Assembly: GCF_003086295.3 (NCBI RefSeq)
Contig: NC_092052.1
Location: 72,642,910-72,706,909 of the forward strand
Direction of reading: 5' to 3'
DNA length: 64,000 bases
Origin: Arachis hypogaea
Taxonomy: Eukaryota > Streptophyta > Magnoliopsida > Fabales > Fabaceae
A program made the translations under genes and the position numbers. The notes below the pieces were generated by a model. That model did not search any database. It worked only from the letters and a program-made list of their open reading frames with translations, and was not told where the DNA came from. Within the stretch, counting starts at the first letter, position 1. Each line of letters begins with the position of its first letter. Shown piece by piece: positions 1 to 11,265 of this stretch.

Positions 1-1520
1 ATAGGAGAAATGGTTGTGTGAGCATAGTAGAGTAGTAGACCAACTTGAATATTTTTCAAGAATTAAGATCACTCAATAAATGATCTTTTAATCTTAATTA
101 ATACTTAATTAAAATATATTGATCTTGGTATTCGATGTTTACCAAATATGGACGGTAAAATGCATACTTATTACTTAAAATTGCATGTGCATAAAAAAAA
201 CTGTTTTTCACCGTCCATATATTTAAATTAAATTGTTTTTCAGTTCATTAGATCATATTATAGTTAACAAAAAGTACGTGAAGGCTGAAAACCTCAACAT
301 CATAACTCGTGATGAGGTACACACATTGTTCATGTGAACTGAATCAAACCATGCGCCGTGATTATAAAGCTATGGACTATGTCCAAGGTTTGAACTTTCT
401 TAATATTTTTCTGAACTTTTTTTTTTTTCAACATCTGTTAAACGTTTTATTCATTATGTTCTATTTAAGGAACATGCAAAGTGATTTTAACTAAAACTAA
501 ACATGATTGTTTTTAAAATTTAAAAATATATGTATGAGCTTTAAACTTATTGAAGGGAATGTTAAGTTAGTTAGTCAAAAACAGAATGCAAGTTATGTTT
601 CTGTTTTTGGAAGTTAATTAGTTAGTGTAGTAGTGCTTTTCTTGATTCTTGATTAGTCTAGGCTAAGCTCATCTACGTGTGAGTGTATGTGAAGAGTGTA
701 ATGGTAGATTGATTCACTAATTCATAATTCAAGTCGTTCACTTTCTGTTTTCATTCCTTGCTGAGCTTTACACTTTTTTCTGCCATTTCTGTTAGAATTT
801 TTATTTTATTTGTAGTATAATTTATTAATATAAAAATTAGTTTAGGTGGTATTATAAATTTTAAGAAATTATACTAATTAATTGTATTAACAGTTGGTTT
901 GTTTTTTATTAAAAGAATGCGACTGTCCAAAATGATATAATTTGGGTCCTTAATTTTGATCATTACACAACAAACAAATACATTTTGATTCTATCTAGTT
1001 TAATGATTCAAGAATTGAAAATTTTAAATTAAATCAAAGATTTTATAACTATAACTGGAGGTACGTAAATTACTGATTTTATAAAATATCTAACATGTGG
1101 TGTTAGAGCTAAAGTATTATCTCTGTCTTGCCATTTCAAAATTTAATGACTGTACATTCTTTTAAAAAAAATGCATAGTATAAATTAAAAAAATATTAAA
1201 ATTAAAATTAATGCATTATAAAAAAAAGAATAATAAATAATATTCTCTGAAAGAATCTTTTAAATTTTTGCAATAATTGTTCTTCATATTAGCATAACTT
1301 TCCATTATTAATTCTTATTCTTCATGTTGTCTTTTAATGTTTGGTTCATATTATCCCTCTTCATTCACGCTGAGTGTGTTTTAGTTTCACCATTTAAAAT
1401 TTAAAATTTTTAATAAAAATGCAAATTTTATTTGGAGTGAATGTTGAATTTGGATGCTCTATCTGTAAATTCTGCAAAATTAATAAATAATTAGTCAATA
1501 AATTAATTTGTAAAAAAGAA
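1..1520. other. AT-rich DNA, no gene recognised
   Basis: Very AT-rich sequence with many short poly-A and poly-T runs. Only a short open frame of about 60 codons (309-494) is present and it resembles nothing I know. The one structured piece is the segment near 716-792, which recurs near 7224-7299 and is listed separately. I see no promoter, RNA gene or coding signal. Confidence 0.6.
716..792. repeat. Left copy of a ~75-bp direct repeat
   Basis: About 75 bp starting CACTAATTCATAATTCAAG recurs near 7224-7299 in the same orientation with roughly eight mismatches. The pair brackets the gypsy-like segment and both copia fragments. It could be what remains of copia LTR ends, but no full LTR can be traced. 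Confidence 0.55.
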
Positions 1521-3067
1521 ATTAAGATTGTGAATTTTACGGTTTAATAAGATAGAGCTAATTAAAATAAGAATTTTGACACTAATTTCAAAGAATTTGA
1601 CCTAAAATTAGGCCGAACGGGTCGAATCAGACCCAAATCGAATCCATGGGCCCAACCCTCACCCCAACACAAAAAAATTCAGCACTCTCTCTCTTCTCAT
1701 TCACTCAAATCCGCTGGGAAAGCTTGAAGGAAGAGGATGAGGGTTCCAAAACCTAACCTCCCACTAAATTCTAAATAACTTTTGATCCGAAGTTTCGATC
1801 ACCGCACCGTTTGCGGCCACGCAACCAGCGCGTCGAGCTCTACAAAGTCCATGGGATAATTTGGTATGTATGTCACTATTTCCTTTCCAAGCTCTCTCTT
1901 TATAATTTCAAAAATTAGGGGTTTTATTTTAAAGAATTATGTGATTTTGGTGCTTTAAGATTGAATTAACCTTGTGGACTTGCCAGGTCTTGTCCCAAAT
2001 CTCCGTCAGTAAGGTGAGAAAATATTAACTCTTGTAAACCATTAACGATTATGAACTATAGTTGATTTTTGTGGAATTTATGTGGAACTAGAGTGAAATA
2101 TATGTGTTCGAGGCAAATTGGGTGATATCAGTGACTAGGAAGCGGACCGTGTAGGTTGGATCTTCGTTCAGTGAGGATTCGAGACTTTGGACATTTGAGG
2201 AGCGGAGGTATTTTGTGGTGTTTTGGCATTAGGGAGAAATCAACCAAGGTATGGTCTCGGTTTCTCGTATTTAATATGTAATATCCTGTGAATACTTAGT
2301 CTAGATGACTATAAGATAAGTTGGAATGTATGAGTATGTTTAATGCTGAACACCTTTGATGATGATTGTGATATGAATTGAGTATTTATCGTTGGATGAT
2401 TGTTGTTTAGGATGATAATAGGATGTTAAGTGATGAATTAATGATGATCGACATAATGATATTAATATATATTGAGTAGGTGAATGATAATCTTGTTGGT
2501 ATATTTGAGAAATTAAAGGTATGAGATTGTTAAAATTGAGGAAGAATGAGATGTGGAGGTTGTTGAGGTACCGAAAGAGTATGTTGTGTGATGATTTTGT
2601 GTGTGGTATGTTGAGTTTGAGTTGGTATATGTAGATTGTTGTTATATGATTCGTGATGAATATTGATTTGAAGTATGTTAAAGTGAGAATCTTAAATGAG
2701 TTGATAGTGGTTTGGTTTGAAAATGAAAATTTGGTAAAAATAGAGATTGGTGTTTTTGAGAAAAAATCTGGTTTTTAGCTAAACTTTGGTGGGCCATAAG
2801 TTAGTTTCCGGACTCTCAAATTGTTTCAAACTTATTTAATATAAAAACTGGGTCTGCGAAGTTTACGCCGTTCGAAGAATGAATGAAAAATGTTTTAAAA
2901 CGAAAAAGTTATGCATGTCGGAAGTTTGGAGTACAAAGTTGAAAATTCTGTAGCATTTAGCATTTTTGCTGTTCTGCATAACTTGCATACGCGACCACTG
3001 TACATGACGCGACCAACCTATTCGAGTTAGGTATCTCGCGTACGCGAGCATAGAAAATTGTACACCT

Positions 3068-3164
3068 ACGCGTGCGTGTAGATCACGCGTTCGCGTGGCC
3101 CACGCGTACGCGTGACCTTTCAGAAATGCACTCCCACGCGTACGCATGGCCCACGCATACGCGT
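3068..3164. repeat. CG-word array (17/51-bp spacing) in gypsy-like LTR
   Basis: Words of the form ACGCGnnCGCGT start at about 3085, 3102, 3136 and 3153, so two pairs with 17-bp internal spacing and a 51-bp pair-to-pair period. A degenerate word lies at 3068. The same spacing is found in Athila-type LTRs elsewhere in the window. Confidence 0.85.
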
Positions 3165-3489
3165 GACCCCTGTTTCCAGCAAACTTAATTTTATGTTTTA
3201 AAAACCTAATTTTGAACCTTTAAACCTCTATTTTTACTTTTTTAGCCCCTAAACCTTAGCTGGGTACTTAGTGATGAGATGTAATTAAGAAGAGAAAGTA
3301 ACTTGGGAATGAAGCAAGTTGTGGAGTAATGAACTAATGATTGTAAAGGGGATATTTTAAGCTTGAGAAGTATTAACTGAATTTATATAATTATGAAGAA
3401 GATAATAATGAATTTCAATTGAGTGAAAGATGGGTTGAAAATGATGATGACCTCAAAGTGTGATGGTGATTGAAGCGATAGTGATGAGT

Positions 3490-3815
3490 TGTGATTGTTA
3501 GGATGGATGAGTAATTCCTATCCAAGCTACGATTATGAGTTTGAGATATTGAGATATGATTAATGATAAGAACCGAGTTTAATTATGGATTATTTTGAGA
3601 TGTCGAGGTATGACTGTGAGGGTAGATGAGTAATTCCTATCCGAGATGTAATTTTGAGGATAGACGAGTAATTTCTATCCAAGTCATGGCCTGTGGATAG
3701 ACGAGTAATTCCTACCCGGGTTATGGTTTGAGGCACCTACCTGAGTAGACGAGTAATACCTATTTTGGGTTGGGTGAAACACCGGCATGGGAAGACGAGT
3801 AATACCTGTTCCATG
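3490..3815 (+). repeat. Degenerate tandem repeat, GAGTAATtCCTAtCC core
   Basis: At least six imperfect copies of a motif reading roughly 'gatagacgagtaattcctat' follow each other at irregular spacing of about 40-60 bp (near 3507, 3626, 3663, 3703, 3747 and 3795). There is no open frame through them. It is part of the gypsy-like non-coding block. Confidence 0.7.
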
Positions 3816-4399
3816 TTGTGGTGTTCTGTCCAGGGTTAGCTACTGGACATGTCGAGTTGGCTTTATAACTGACAGATGAGACTCATCAGCCATAGGACAG
3901 GCATATATCATGTGCATATTATTTTCATTCCTTGCTTGTCTATTAATTGGGAATGCCTAATTGCTTATAATATGCTAATTGTTACACTTGCTATCTGTAT
4001 TAATTGTATTCTACCTGTGTCTGCCTTTGTTTGCTTGTCTGTCTGTGCAAATTCACCGGAGATAGAGGTACAGAAGAAAGGTGGGAAGATTTAGTGTTCA
4101 AGTTAAGTTGTAGTTAAACTTAGAAATCCTTAGAAGACAACCCGCTTATCGTTTCTGTTTTTAGTCCTTTAAGCTTTATTATCTAAGTGTCGACGTTCTA
4201 GGATTGCCTGTGGCATTCCCAGGACCTTATATATTATGCGCGTGGCACCTTTACCATGCTGAAAACCTCCAGTTCTCATCCCATACTATGTTGTTATTTT
4301 TTTCAAATGCAGGTCGAGAGGCACCTCGGTAGGCATCTGGAGTTCTGCAGCGAAGTGGTTTCTAGGATGTCATTTTGGTGTATAGTCTTTCACTTAGGG

Positions 4400-5085
4400 T
4401 ATGCAGACCTTGACTATGCTCTTCGTAGGGAAGAGCCTCTGGCACCTACTGATGCTAGTACTCGGATTGAGGTAGCATTATACGAACGGTGGAAGAAATA
4501 CAACCTTTTAAGTATGATGTTCATTAAGTATTGTATCTCAACTAGTATTCGGGGTTCAATTCCTAATTGCAGGAATGTCAAGGATTACATGAAGTCTATT
4601 GATAAACAATTTGAGTTGTCTAGTAAGGTACTTGTAAGCACCTTAATGGAACAATTGATATCCATGAAGCTTACCAGTGTAAGGAGTATGCGTGAGCACA
4701 TCATGAGATTAAGAGATATAGCAGCACAACTAAAGGTGTTAGAGGTTGATATCTTTAACTCATTTCTAGTACATCTTATTCTAGATTTTCTTTCTATCCA
4801 GTACAGACCATTTAAGATTTCTTACAACACACATAAAGAAAAGTGGTCCATCAATGAATTACTGGTAATGTGTGTGCAAGAGGGAGGAGGGCTAGTTCAG
4901 GAGCTTGGTAAAAGTGCACTGTTGGTAACAAATAAGGATGGTAAGAAGCGAGCTCACAAGAAGAAAAGAAAGGGTATTGTATCCCATCCTACGAAGAAAG
5001 AAGGTGTATGATGTTTCTTTTGTAAAAAGAAAGGACACATGAAGAAGGAGTGCCCAAGATTAAAACTTGGCTTGAAAAGAAAGGC
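4400..5085 (+). pseudogene. Ty1/copia gag remnant with zinc knuckle (N1)
   Basis: The frame running to 5011 matches copia gag: 'LDYALRREEPLAPTDAST', then 'SMREHIMRLRDIAAQLK' and 'YNTHKEKWSINELL' in family order. A TGA at 5009-5011 interrupts it just before a well-formed CCHC zinc knuckle (CFFCKKKGHMKKEC, C-X2-C-X4-H-X4-C) at about 5012-5053, followed by a further frame change. The upstream ATG at 4256 lies in the neighbouring non-coding block, so the original start is lost. The role in a live element would be capsid formation and RNA packaging; this copy is dead. Confidence 0.85.
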
Positions 5086-5139
5086 ACTAACCTTTATGAT
5101 CTTATTCCTTCAGTATGTTTTGAATTTAATTTTATTGAA

Positions 5140-5817
5140 ATATGTCATGACACTTGGTGGATTATTCTGGTGCTGAAATTCATATTTCAAATACCATGCA
5201 GGATTTCATAAGGAAAAGAAAATCGATAGGAAGTGAACTGAGAATCTATATGGGCAATCGGATACATTCACATGTGAAAGCCGTTAGAATATTTAGGCTT
5301 GTATAAAGTACTGGTTGTATTTTAGATTTAGAAAGAACATTTTATATTTTATATTTTTCTAAAAATTTGATTTCTTTATCTAAGCTTGTAAAATAAGGAT
5401 TATGTATAAATTTTTATGATGATGATGTTGACATTATTAAAAAATTTAATATTAGTGGATGTGGTACTTTAATTGGTGATTATTTAAAGTACATTTAGCT
5501 AATATTTTTCTATCAGGTTTAATGGTTATGCATGGTAATGGTATGAACAAAAAATCCTCCATATTGTAGAACTGAAGGTTGGGACACATCTCTATTGGGA
5601 GAATGAAGAAATTAGTAAGTGATGGGGTTCTTGAACCTCTAAACTTTACTAATTTTAATACTTGTGTGTATTGCGTTAAGGGAAAGCAAACCAAAAAGTC
5701 TCAAAAAGGTGCTAAGAGGAGTTCTGACATATTAAAAAAAATTTACACTAACATATGTTGTTCTGATATGTCCTCAAGTGGTCAGAAATACTTCATCTGT
5801 TTTATTGATGATTATTC

Positions 5818-5864
<47 letters not shown>

Positions 5865-6130
5865 GCTTCATAATAAATATGAGGCATTGGACGCTTTTAA
5901 GATTTATAAAGTTGAAGTAGAGAAACAATGCGAAAAACAAATTAAGATCGTGATATCAAAAAGAGGTAAAAAATTTTATGGGAGAGATACTAAAAATGGA
6001 CAAGCACCTAGTCCATTTGCAAAGTTTCTTCAAGAGCATGGTTTAAATTACAATCTTTAATTCATGCTCCTCAGATTACCAAAAATATGGTTAGTATGTC
6101 CAAATTATTAAGGATGATGTAGTATTTTTT
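5140..6130 (+). pseudogene. Ty1/copia protease-integrase remnant (N1)
   Basis: Continues the N1 polyprotein. A degraded protease active-site region ('YSGAEIHIS') lies near 5165. The GAG-pre-integrase and integrase start is clear at 5579-5820 ('GHISIGRMKKLVSDG', 'CVYCVKGKQTKKS', 'YFICFIDDYS'). A 43-bp TA microsatellite then splits the integrase core, which resumes near 5863 ('NKYEALDAFKIYKVEVEKQ', 'GQAPSPFAKFLQEHG') with several stops and frame shifts. No RT follows. The fragment ends near 6130 where a different copia family starts. Confidence 0.85.
5821..5863. repeat. (TA)n microsatellite inside copia integrase
   Basis: An uninterrupted AT/TA run of about 43 bp lies between 'FIDDYS' and the rest of the integrase core. 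The coding match continues on both sides, so the microsatellite expanded within the dead gene. Confidence 0.95.
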
Positions 6131-6159
6131 TTGGATTTTATGACTATTTTTGTTTTGTG

Positions 6160-7225
6160 AAGTGAAAGTACACTAAGAAAACTTTATTGCATGGTTTTCG
6201 TAATGAAAGCCTTTATCAATTTCACAATGTTACTATTCCATAACTAAATTATAATATAAAGCCTACAATTTTATCTATTTCTTGTTCTAATCTTTATCTA
6301 TGGCATAAAAGATTAGGTCATGCTACTTCCAAAATAATTAAATTTATTCTTACTCATTGTAGTTTTTTTTTTTCTTTAAACAATAATGATGATTCTGATC
6401 GGTATCAATATTGTGACAATTGTGCAAGTGCTAAGATATACAAGTTGCTTTTTTCAAATTCTACAACTCAATATAATGAACTTTTACTATAATTAATATA
6501 TATATTGAGATGCTTGGGATCCAAGTGCTATGACCTCACATTTAGGCTATTGTTATTATGTGATTTTTATTGATGCATATCCTAGATATACATGTCTATT
6601 CTAGTTGGTTAATAAATCATAACTTCATAATGCCTTTGTTCAATGTAAAGCTTATATTGAAAATCTTACTGGCTATATATATATATATATTATATTATTA
6701 AATGCTTGCAATCTGATAATGCCAAAAATATGTATCCAATGTGTGCACTTCTCTTTTACACTAATATGAAATAGAGCAAAGACTCTCATGTTCATATATT
6801 CATGAGAAAAATGGTAAAGCAAAATGTAAGCAATGCCATCTCACTAAGATAGCTTTAGCTATGCTCTCCATTGTTCCAATATCACTTTTTTTTTTTTTGG
6901 ATGAGGCAGTGCTTATTATTGCTTATATTATTATTATCAACAAGCTGCCTATCATTGTCTTGGATAATAAGTCCCCTTTTGAGGTGTTATTTGATCATAA
7001 ATCTGATTATATTCATTTAAAGGTTTTTAGAAGTTCTTATTATCCTAATTTAAGACCTTATAATAAAAACAAAATTAGCTATAAATCACAGCAATGTATT
7101 TTCTTAGATAATGCACAAAATTATAAGGGTTATATATGTTTGTCTTTGACAATAAAAAATGTTAACATTTTAAGGAATGTGTTATTTGATAAAAAGATAT
7201 ACCTATGCATCTTTATTTTCTATCA
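6160..7225 (+). pseudogene. Second Ty1/copia integrase remnant (N2)
   Basis: A copia fragment distinct from N1. A GAG-pre-integrase piece lies near 6180-6360 ('LLHGFRNESLYQF', 'LWHKRLGHATSK'), then integrase core pieces near 6400-6660 ('YCDNCASAK', 'LHNAFVQCKAYIENLTG') and 6780-7225 ('HVHIFHEKNGKAKC', 'NKLPIIVLDNKSPFEVLF', 'YPNLRPYNKNKISYKSQQC'). A TA-rich tract lies near 6673-6692. Many stops and frame changes occur. The match ends at the integrase C-terminal side and the second copy of the 75-bp direct repeat begins at once, so RT and RNase H are missing. Confidence 0.85.
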
Positions 7226-7299
7226 CTAATTCATAAGTCAAGGCGTTCACTTTCAGTTTTCATTCTTTGCTGAGCTTTGCACTTTTTTCTGCAATTTTT
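7224..7299. repeat. Right copy of the ~75-bp direct repeat
   Basis: Matches 716-792 in the same orientation at roughly 90 percent by eye. It begins exactly where the N2 coding match ends. Confidence 0.55.
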
Positions 7300-7624
7300 T
7301 CATTGCCAAGTTACTCAATGAAACACTTTCCTATCAAAAATAATTACTAACCGAGTAATAATATAATTGATTAGCTTTTCCCTGTATGTAGTTTAGCCTC
7401 TACAACACATAGCAAAATTCTTTTTTTGCTATAGTTTTTAAAATAAAATCAAACTATTGTTGACCACTGATGACTTGTTTTCTATATATAAACAAGTTAT
7501 CAAGAGGTATTATTGTTCTATTTCAACATAAATTTAAAATACCCATAAATATTAAAATCATCGACATATAAAAAAAATGATTATATTATTGCAGAAAAAT
7601 TTTATTATTCTAATAGAAATAAGA
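7300..7624. other. AT-rich spacer, nothing recognised
   Basis: AT-rich sequence between the direct repeat and the LTR M segment. I see no open frame, repeat or LTR end in it. The missing 5' end of LTR M might lie here but cannot be pinned down. Confidence 0.4.
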
Positions 7625-8879
7625 CAGTAATCTAAAGAGTGTATTCTATATAAAGAGCGTATGTATACATCTGTGCGTACACACAAGAGGGAAATTCAGC
7701 AATTGTGCGTACACACGTCTGTGCGTATGCACAAGTCCCTGCGCGTGACTTTATTAAAAAGTCATGTGGCTCGCGTTTTGGGAGGCTTTTTGGCCCATTT
7801 CTGAAGGCTTTGGAGCATATAAGGAGGGCTAGCAACACACCATAAATACCATACAATATACTACACACTTAGGATAGTTTTAGGTAGTTTAGTTTAGGTT
7901 TTCTCTCAATTTTCCTTAGGGTTTATACTACAAGTTTGTAATTTTCTATTTTTGATCTTGGATTTTAGCAATTTCCGTTGTAAGTATTTCTTAATGTTCT
8001 CTTTTATTACATTACTTGTTCTACACTTTCTTATATTTTAATTTCCTTTATATATATATATATATGCTTTTGCAATCTTGAATTCTTGTTCATGAATTTG
8101 ATGTTTGATGGTTATTTTATGTTTATTGAGTTGCCTTCGTTGATTTTGATCATTGGTTGTTCATAGTTTAAAGTAATTTTACAATTTTGTCATGTTTTGT
8201 GAATATGCCTACCATGTGTTTGATGAAATGCCAAATTTGATTATGGAGTAGATTTCCACTCCTTGACTTGGTAAAATGAATTTATGGAATATTAGAGTCA
8301 TAATGTTCGACATTTAGTGATAATTCTTGGGTTGTTAGTTGTTATTGTTTCCACTAATGCTAGCTTTTACTAAGGTAATTAGTAAGTTAGTAAGGATTTG
8401 TGGATTAATAATAATTATGCTCACTTGACTTACTCTTCGATGTTAAGGGTTGACTAGATGACATTAACCCATCATAATTATCATAGTTATGGTTATGGCA
8501 AGGAAGGGATTCCATAACTCATCCCAAGTCAAGGTTTCATTTATGTTTTGAACCACATTTCCATCTTTTTGAGCTTTACTTGTTCATATTATATACATAG
8601 TTCTTTTATTCCTTTATTAGTTTATTAATTGAAATTTTAAGTGTTCTTTTATTTCTTAATTGTTTGCTTCAACCATCGAAAATCCCTTGCTTTTCACAAC
8701 CAAAATTGTGTGCTTATTGTCATTAGTTCCTAGGGAAGATGACCCAAGGTTTAATTACTCTCGGTTATTTTTATTTGAAATCAAACTTTGATTGAGAGGA
8801 TCCATTGTCGGTTTGGACTATGCTACTAACGAAGAAATTATTTTGCTAAATTTCTGAACCAGCATAATTCTCTTCATCA
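7625..8879 (+). mobile_element. Athila-like LTR (M), 5' end lost
   Basis: An LTR-like block ending in CATCA at 8879. It contains the Athila-type R/U5 signature 'GAAGATGACCCAAGGTTTAA' near 8733, a TATA box (TATAAGG near 7818), and upstream of it a short CG-word array in a diverged form (TGCGTACACAC-like words near 7657, 7675, 7707 and 7723, spacing 16-18 within pairs and about 50 between pairs). A TA run lies near 8049-8064. No matching left target duplication is seen, so the left end is truncated or scrambled. Confidence 0.6.
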
Positions 8880-8884
8880 CCATC

Positions 8885-9849
8885 ATCTGTGGATATGACC
8901 TCGAGACCAAAGAAATAATTGAGGAAACCAAGATCTTTCATTTCAAAAGTATGGTAAGGGGAGTCTTTGAGATCAGAGATAACATCAACATCATCTCCAG
9001 TAATGATCCTGTCATCAGCATGCAAAAGCAGAAGAACAACTCCACGTTTACTTTCACAAATAAAGAGAGAATTCTCATGAGGGCAGCAAGAGAAACCGAA
9101 ATTTCATATAGTGGTGATGAACTTGTCAAACCATTCACGAGGAGCTTGCTTAAGACCATAAAGTGCCTTACCAAGGAGATAGACTTTGCTAGAAGGACAA
9201 TGATAATCTGGAGGTGGTTTCATATAGACCTTCTTTTTTAAATCCCCATTAAGAAATGCATTCTTCACGTTCATTTGACTAAGAGACCATTTTTTGACCG
9301 CAGCAATGGCAAGGAGAGCTCAAATAGATGTGAGATGTGCAACATGAGCAAAAGTCTCTTCACAGTCAATACCATACTCTTGCGTACAACCTTGAGCAAC
9401 CAATCGTACCTTATAACGATCAATAGAACCATCATAGTAAGTCTTGATTTTGTATACCCATCTACTACCCACAACTTTCTGATAAGAAGGAGGATCAACC
9501 AAATTCTAAGTGTGTGCTTTTTCAAGTGCTTGGATTTCTTCATGCATTGCTTGCTGCCATTTTAGATTTGTGGAGGCTTCTCTGAATGACCTAGGTTCAT
9601 GTTGATGAAGAATAGTGGAAAAATAATGATAATCAAGAAGATGAGGAGGTGGATTCCTTACCCTAGAAGAACGAGTGGAAGGAAGACGTATGACAACAGG
9701 AGCAAGATCATGGTCCGACGGGAATCATCGGGAGGTAGAGAAGGCGGAAGAGTAGGAGACCGTAGCGGTGGACTCGAGATAGAACCTATAGAATCATCAC
9801 TAGGGAAAAGACCAATATTAAGGTTAGTGAAAAAGGGTGATTGAGTAGG
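8885..9849 (-). pseudogene. Ty1/copia reverse transcriptase remnant (L)
   Basis: Read on the minus strand from 9849 leftwards, the region upstream of RT ('SPTQSPFF', 'FREASTNLKWQQAMHEEIQ') leads into the copia RT signature 'VVGSRWVYKIKT...DGSIDRYKVRLVAQG', followed by 'QEYGIDCEETFA' (9320-9502), 'KALYGLKQAPREWFDKF' (near 9130-9180), and 'LLLHADDRITGDD' (near 8990-9030), where the usual YVDD box has become HADD. The match ends near 'MKDLGFLNYFFGLEV' (8900-8945). Stops and frame shifts show it is dead. It is cut on the right at 9850 by LTR J and on the left by LTR M. Confidence 0.85.
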
Positions 9850-10359
9850 TGATACGGAATTTGATGAACAATATTCCTCCGGCAAGTATATCGGGTCGTA
9901 AACAAGTAATAACTCACTTAGAGCGAGGTCGATCCCGTGAGAATTGATTGATTAGGAAACTTTAATCTATTGGTTATTCTAGTTAAACAAGCAAGATAAT
10001 GAGAATTGAGTGACTTAGCAAAAATTTAAATGACTGAATTGTAAAGAGCAGGAAATGATGCCAGGGCATCTTAGACTAGTTTCACTATCCTTTTTCCTTG
10101 ATTTTAATAGCTTTTATGCACTTTCTTGAGCTATAAGTAAGCAAATTGGGTAGAAATTTATGTATGCCTAGATTCATTCAACTATGAGTAATTTGTTGCA
10201 ATTTCATGATGATTCATGCTATGATTACTTGTATGCTAAGAATGATAAGAATTCTCATGACTTTAGCAAGTCTTTGATGCATTTATTGGTTGATGATAGG
10301 TGAAGAAAAGCATGGAAGAAGGTTGAAGAAGGAGCATGGAAAAGATGAAGAGGAAGCAA

Positions 10360-11125
10360 CGTTGGTGGCCAAGTTAGACCACCAACGTTACCTCAAACGT
10401 TGGAAGAGAAGCAGAGTAATTCTCTACATATTTTGCTGATGCTCACGTTGGAGGGAGCGTTGGAGGTCCAACGTTACCCCCAACGTGGTGATAAAATGAC
10501 CAATTCTGGGGCTGAATGATTTCCAAGCGACGCGTACGCATCTATGACGCGTACGCGTGAAAAAACAAAATTTTCGTATCCACGCGCAAGCGTGAGTCAC
10601 GCACACGCGTGGAATGGCAAACTTGACCATCCACATGTTCGCATGGGTCACGCGTACGCGTCATTACACGAACGTTGGAGTCCAATGTTGCCTCAAACGC
10701 TAGCTTCCAACGTCCACGATGCCAAGCCCAGACTTTGGATTTGAAAAACTTGAATCGACGCGTACGCGTCAGTGACGCGTACGCGTGGATGGGAAAAAGA
10801 GCGATTCACGCGTAAGCGTGGAGTACGCGCATGCGTGAAAATGCCAACGTTGGAGGAAACGTTGGAGGTCCAGCGCTGAGGCCAACGTCCCCTACATGGT
10901 TTTGAAGCTGTAAAATGAAATCTTCGCATCCACGCGCACGCGTGAAGCACGCGTACGCGTGGATGATAATTTTTGCCCCTTGTGCACAAACGCGCAAAGC
11001 ACACGTACGCGTGGATAGCGGGATGTTGGCCCTCCAATGTTGAGTCAAACGCCAATGACAACAAGTTTCTCTGGTTTTTCTGAAGAGCGTTTGAGTCAAC
11101 GTTGGCCATCAAACGTTGACCCCAA
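10360..11125. repeat. AACGTT words and CG-word array in LTR I U3
   Basis: Two word types alternate. CG words (ACGCGnnCGCGT and variants) start at about 10530/10547, 10582/10599, 10633/10650, 10758/10775, 10808/10825 and 10932/10949; every pair is 17 bp apart and adjacent pairs are 50-52 bp apart. Between them are many copies of the palindrome AACGTT, usually as AACGTTGG or CCAACGTT, often facing each other. Short open frames through here are products of the repeat, not genes. Confidence 0.9.
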
Positions 11126-11258
11126 CGTGAAGCATCAGACTCTGCAATTCAAACCAATCTCTTCTCAACAGCAAAGGAAACCAATTGGAGCCAATTCAAC
11201 CCAATTCCACCAAGGCCAAAATCCCAATTCAGAGATTGAAGATCAATGGAAGAGAGTG

Positions 11259-11265
11259 TATAAAT
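11259..11265 (+). promoter_or_regulatory. TATA box of LTR I
   Basis: TATAAAT lies about 310 bp downstream of the last CG-word pair and upstream of the U5 block, which fits the LTR transcription start region. Confidence 0.5.

Larger units (their letters stand above)
1520..4400 (+). mobile_element. Gypsy-like long LTR / non-coding segment, broken
   Basis: A 2.9-kb non-coding block with LTR-like character: GC-richer start with a 'GGGCCCAACCCTCACCCC'-like stretch near 1648, a CG-word array near 3068-3166, degenerate repeats of GAGTAATTCCTATCC (3490-3815), and a low-complexity T/G-rich body. It stops abruptly near 4400, where copia gag coding begins. Orientation is judged from general resemblance to long legume gypsy LTRs. 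No coding domain is attached, so the lineage is unresolved, and neither end is defined by a target-site duplication. Confidence 0.5.

Noticed and set aside
10693..11112. Minus-strand frames with repeated 'THACAW' or 'HAYA' peptides through CG arrays
   Set aside because: They translate the 12-base words. The 17- and ~50-bp spacings are not multiples of three, and the same peptides appear in every array irrespective of element.
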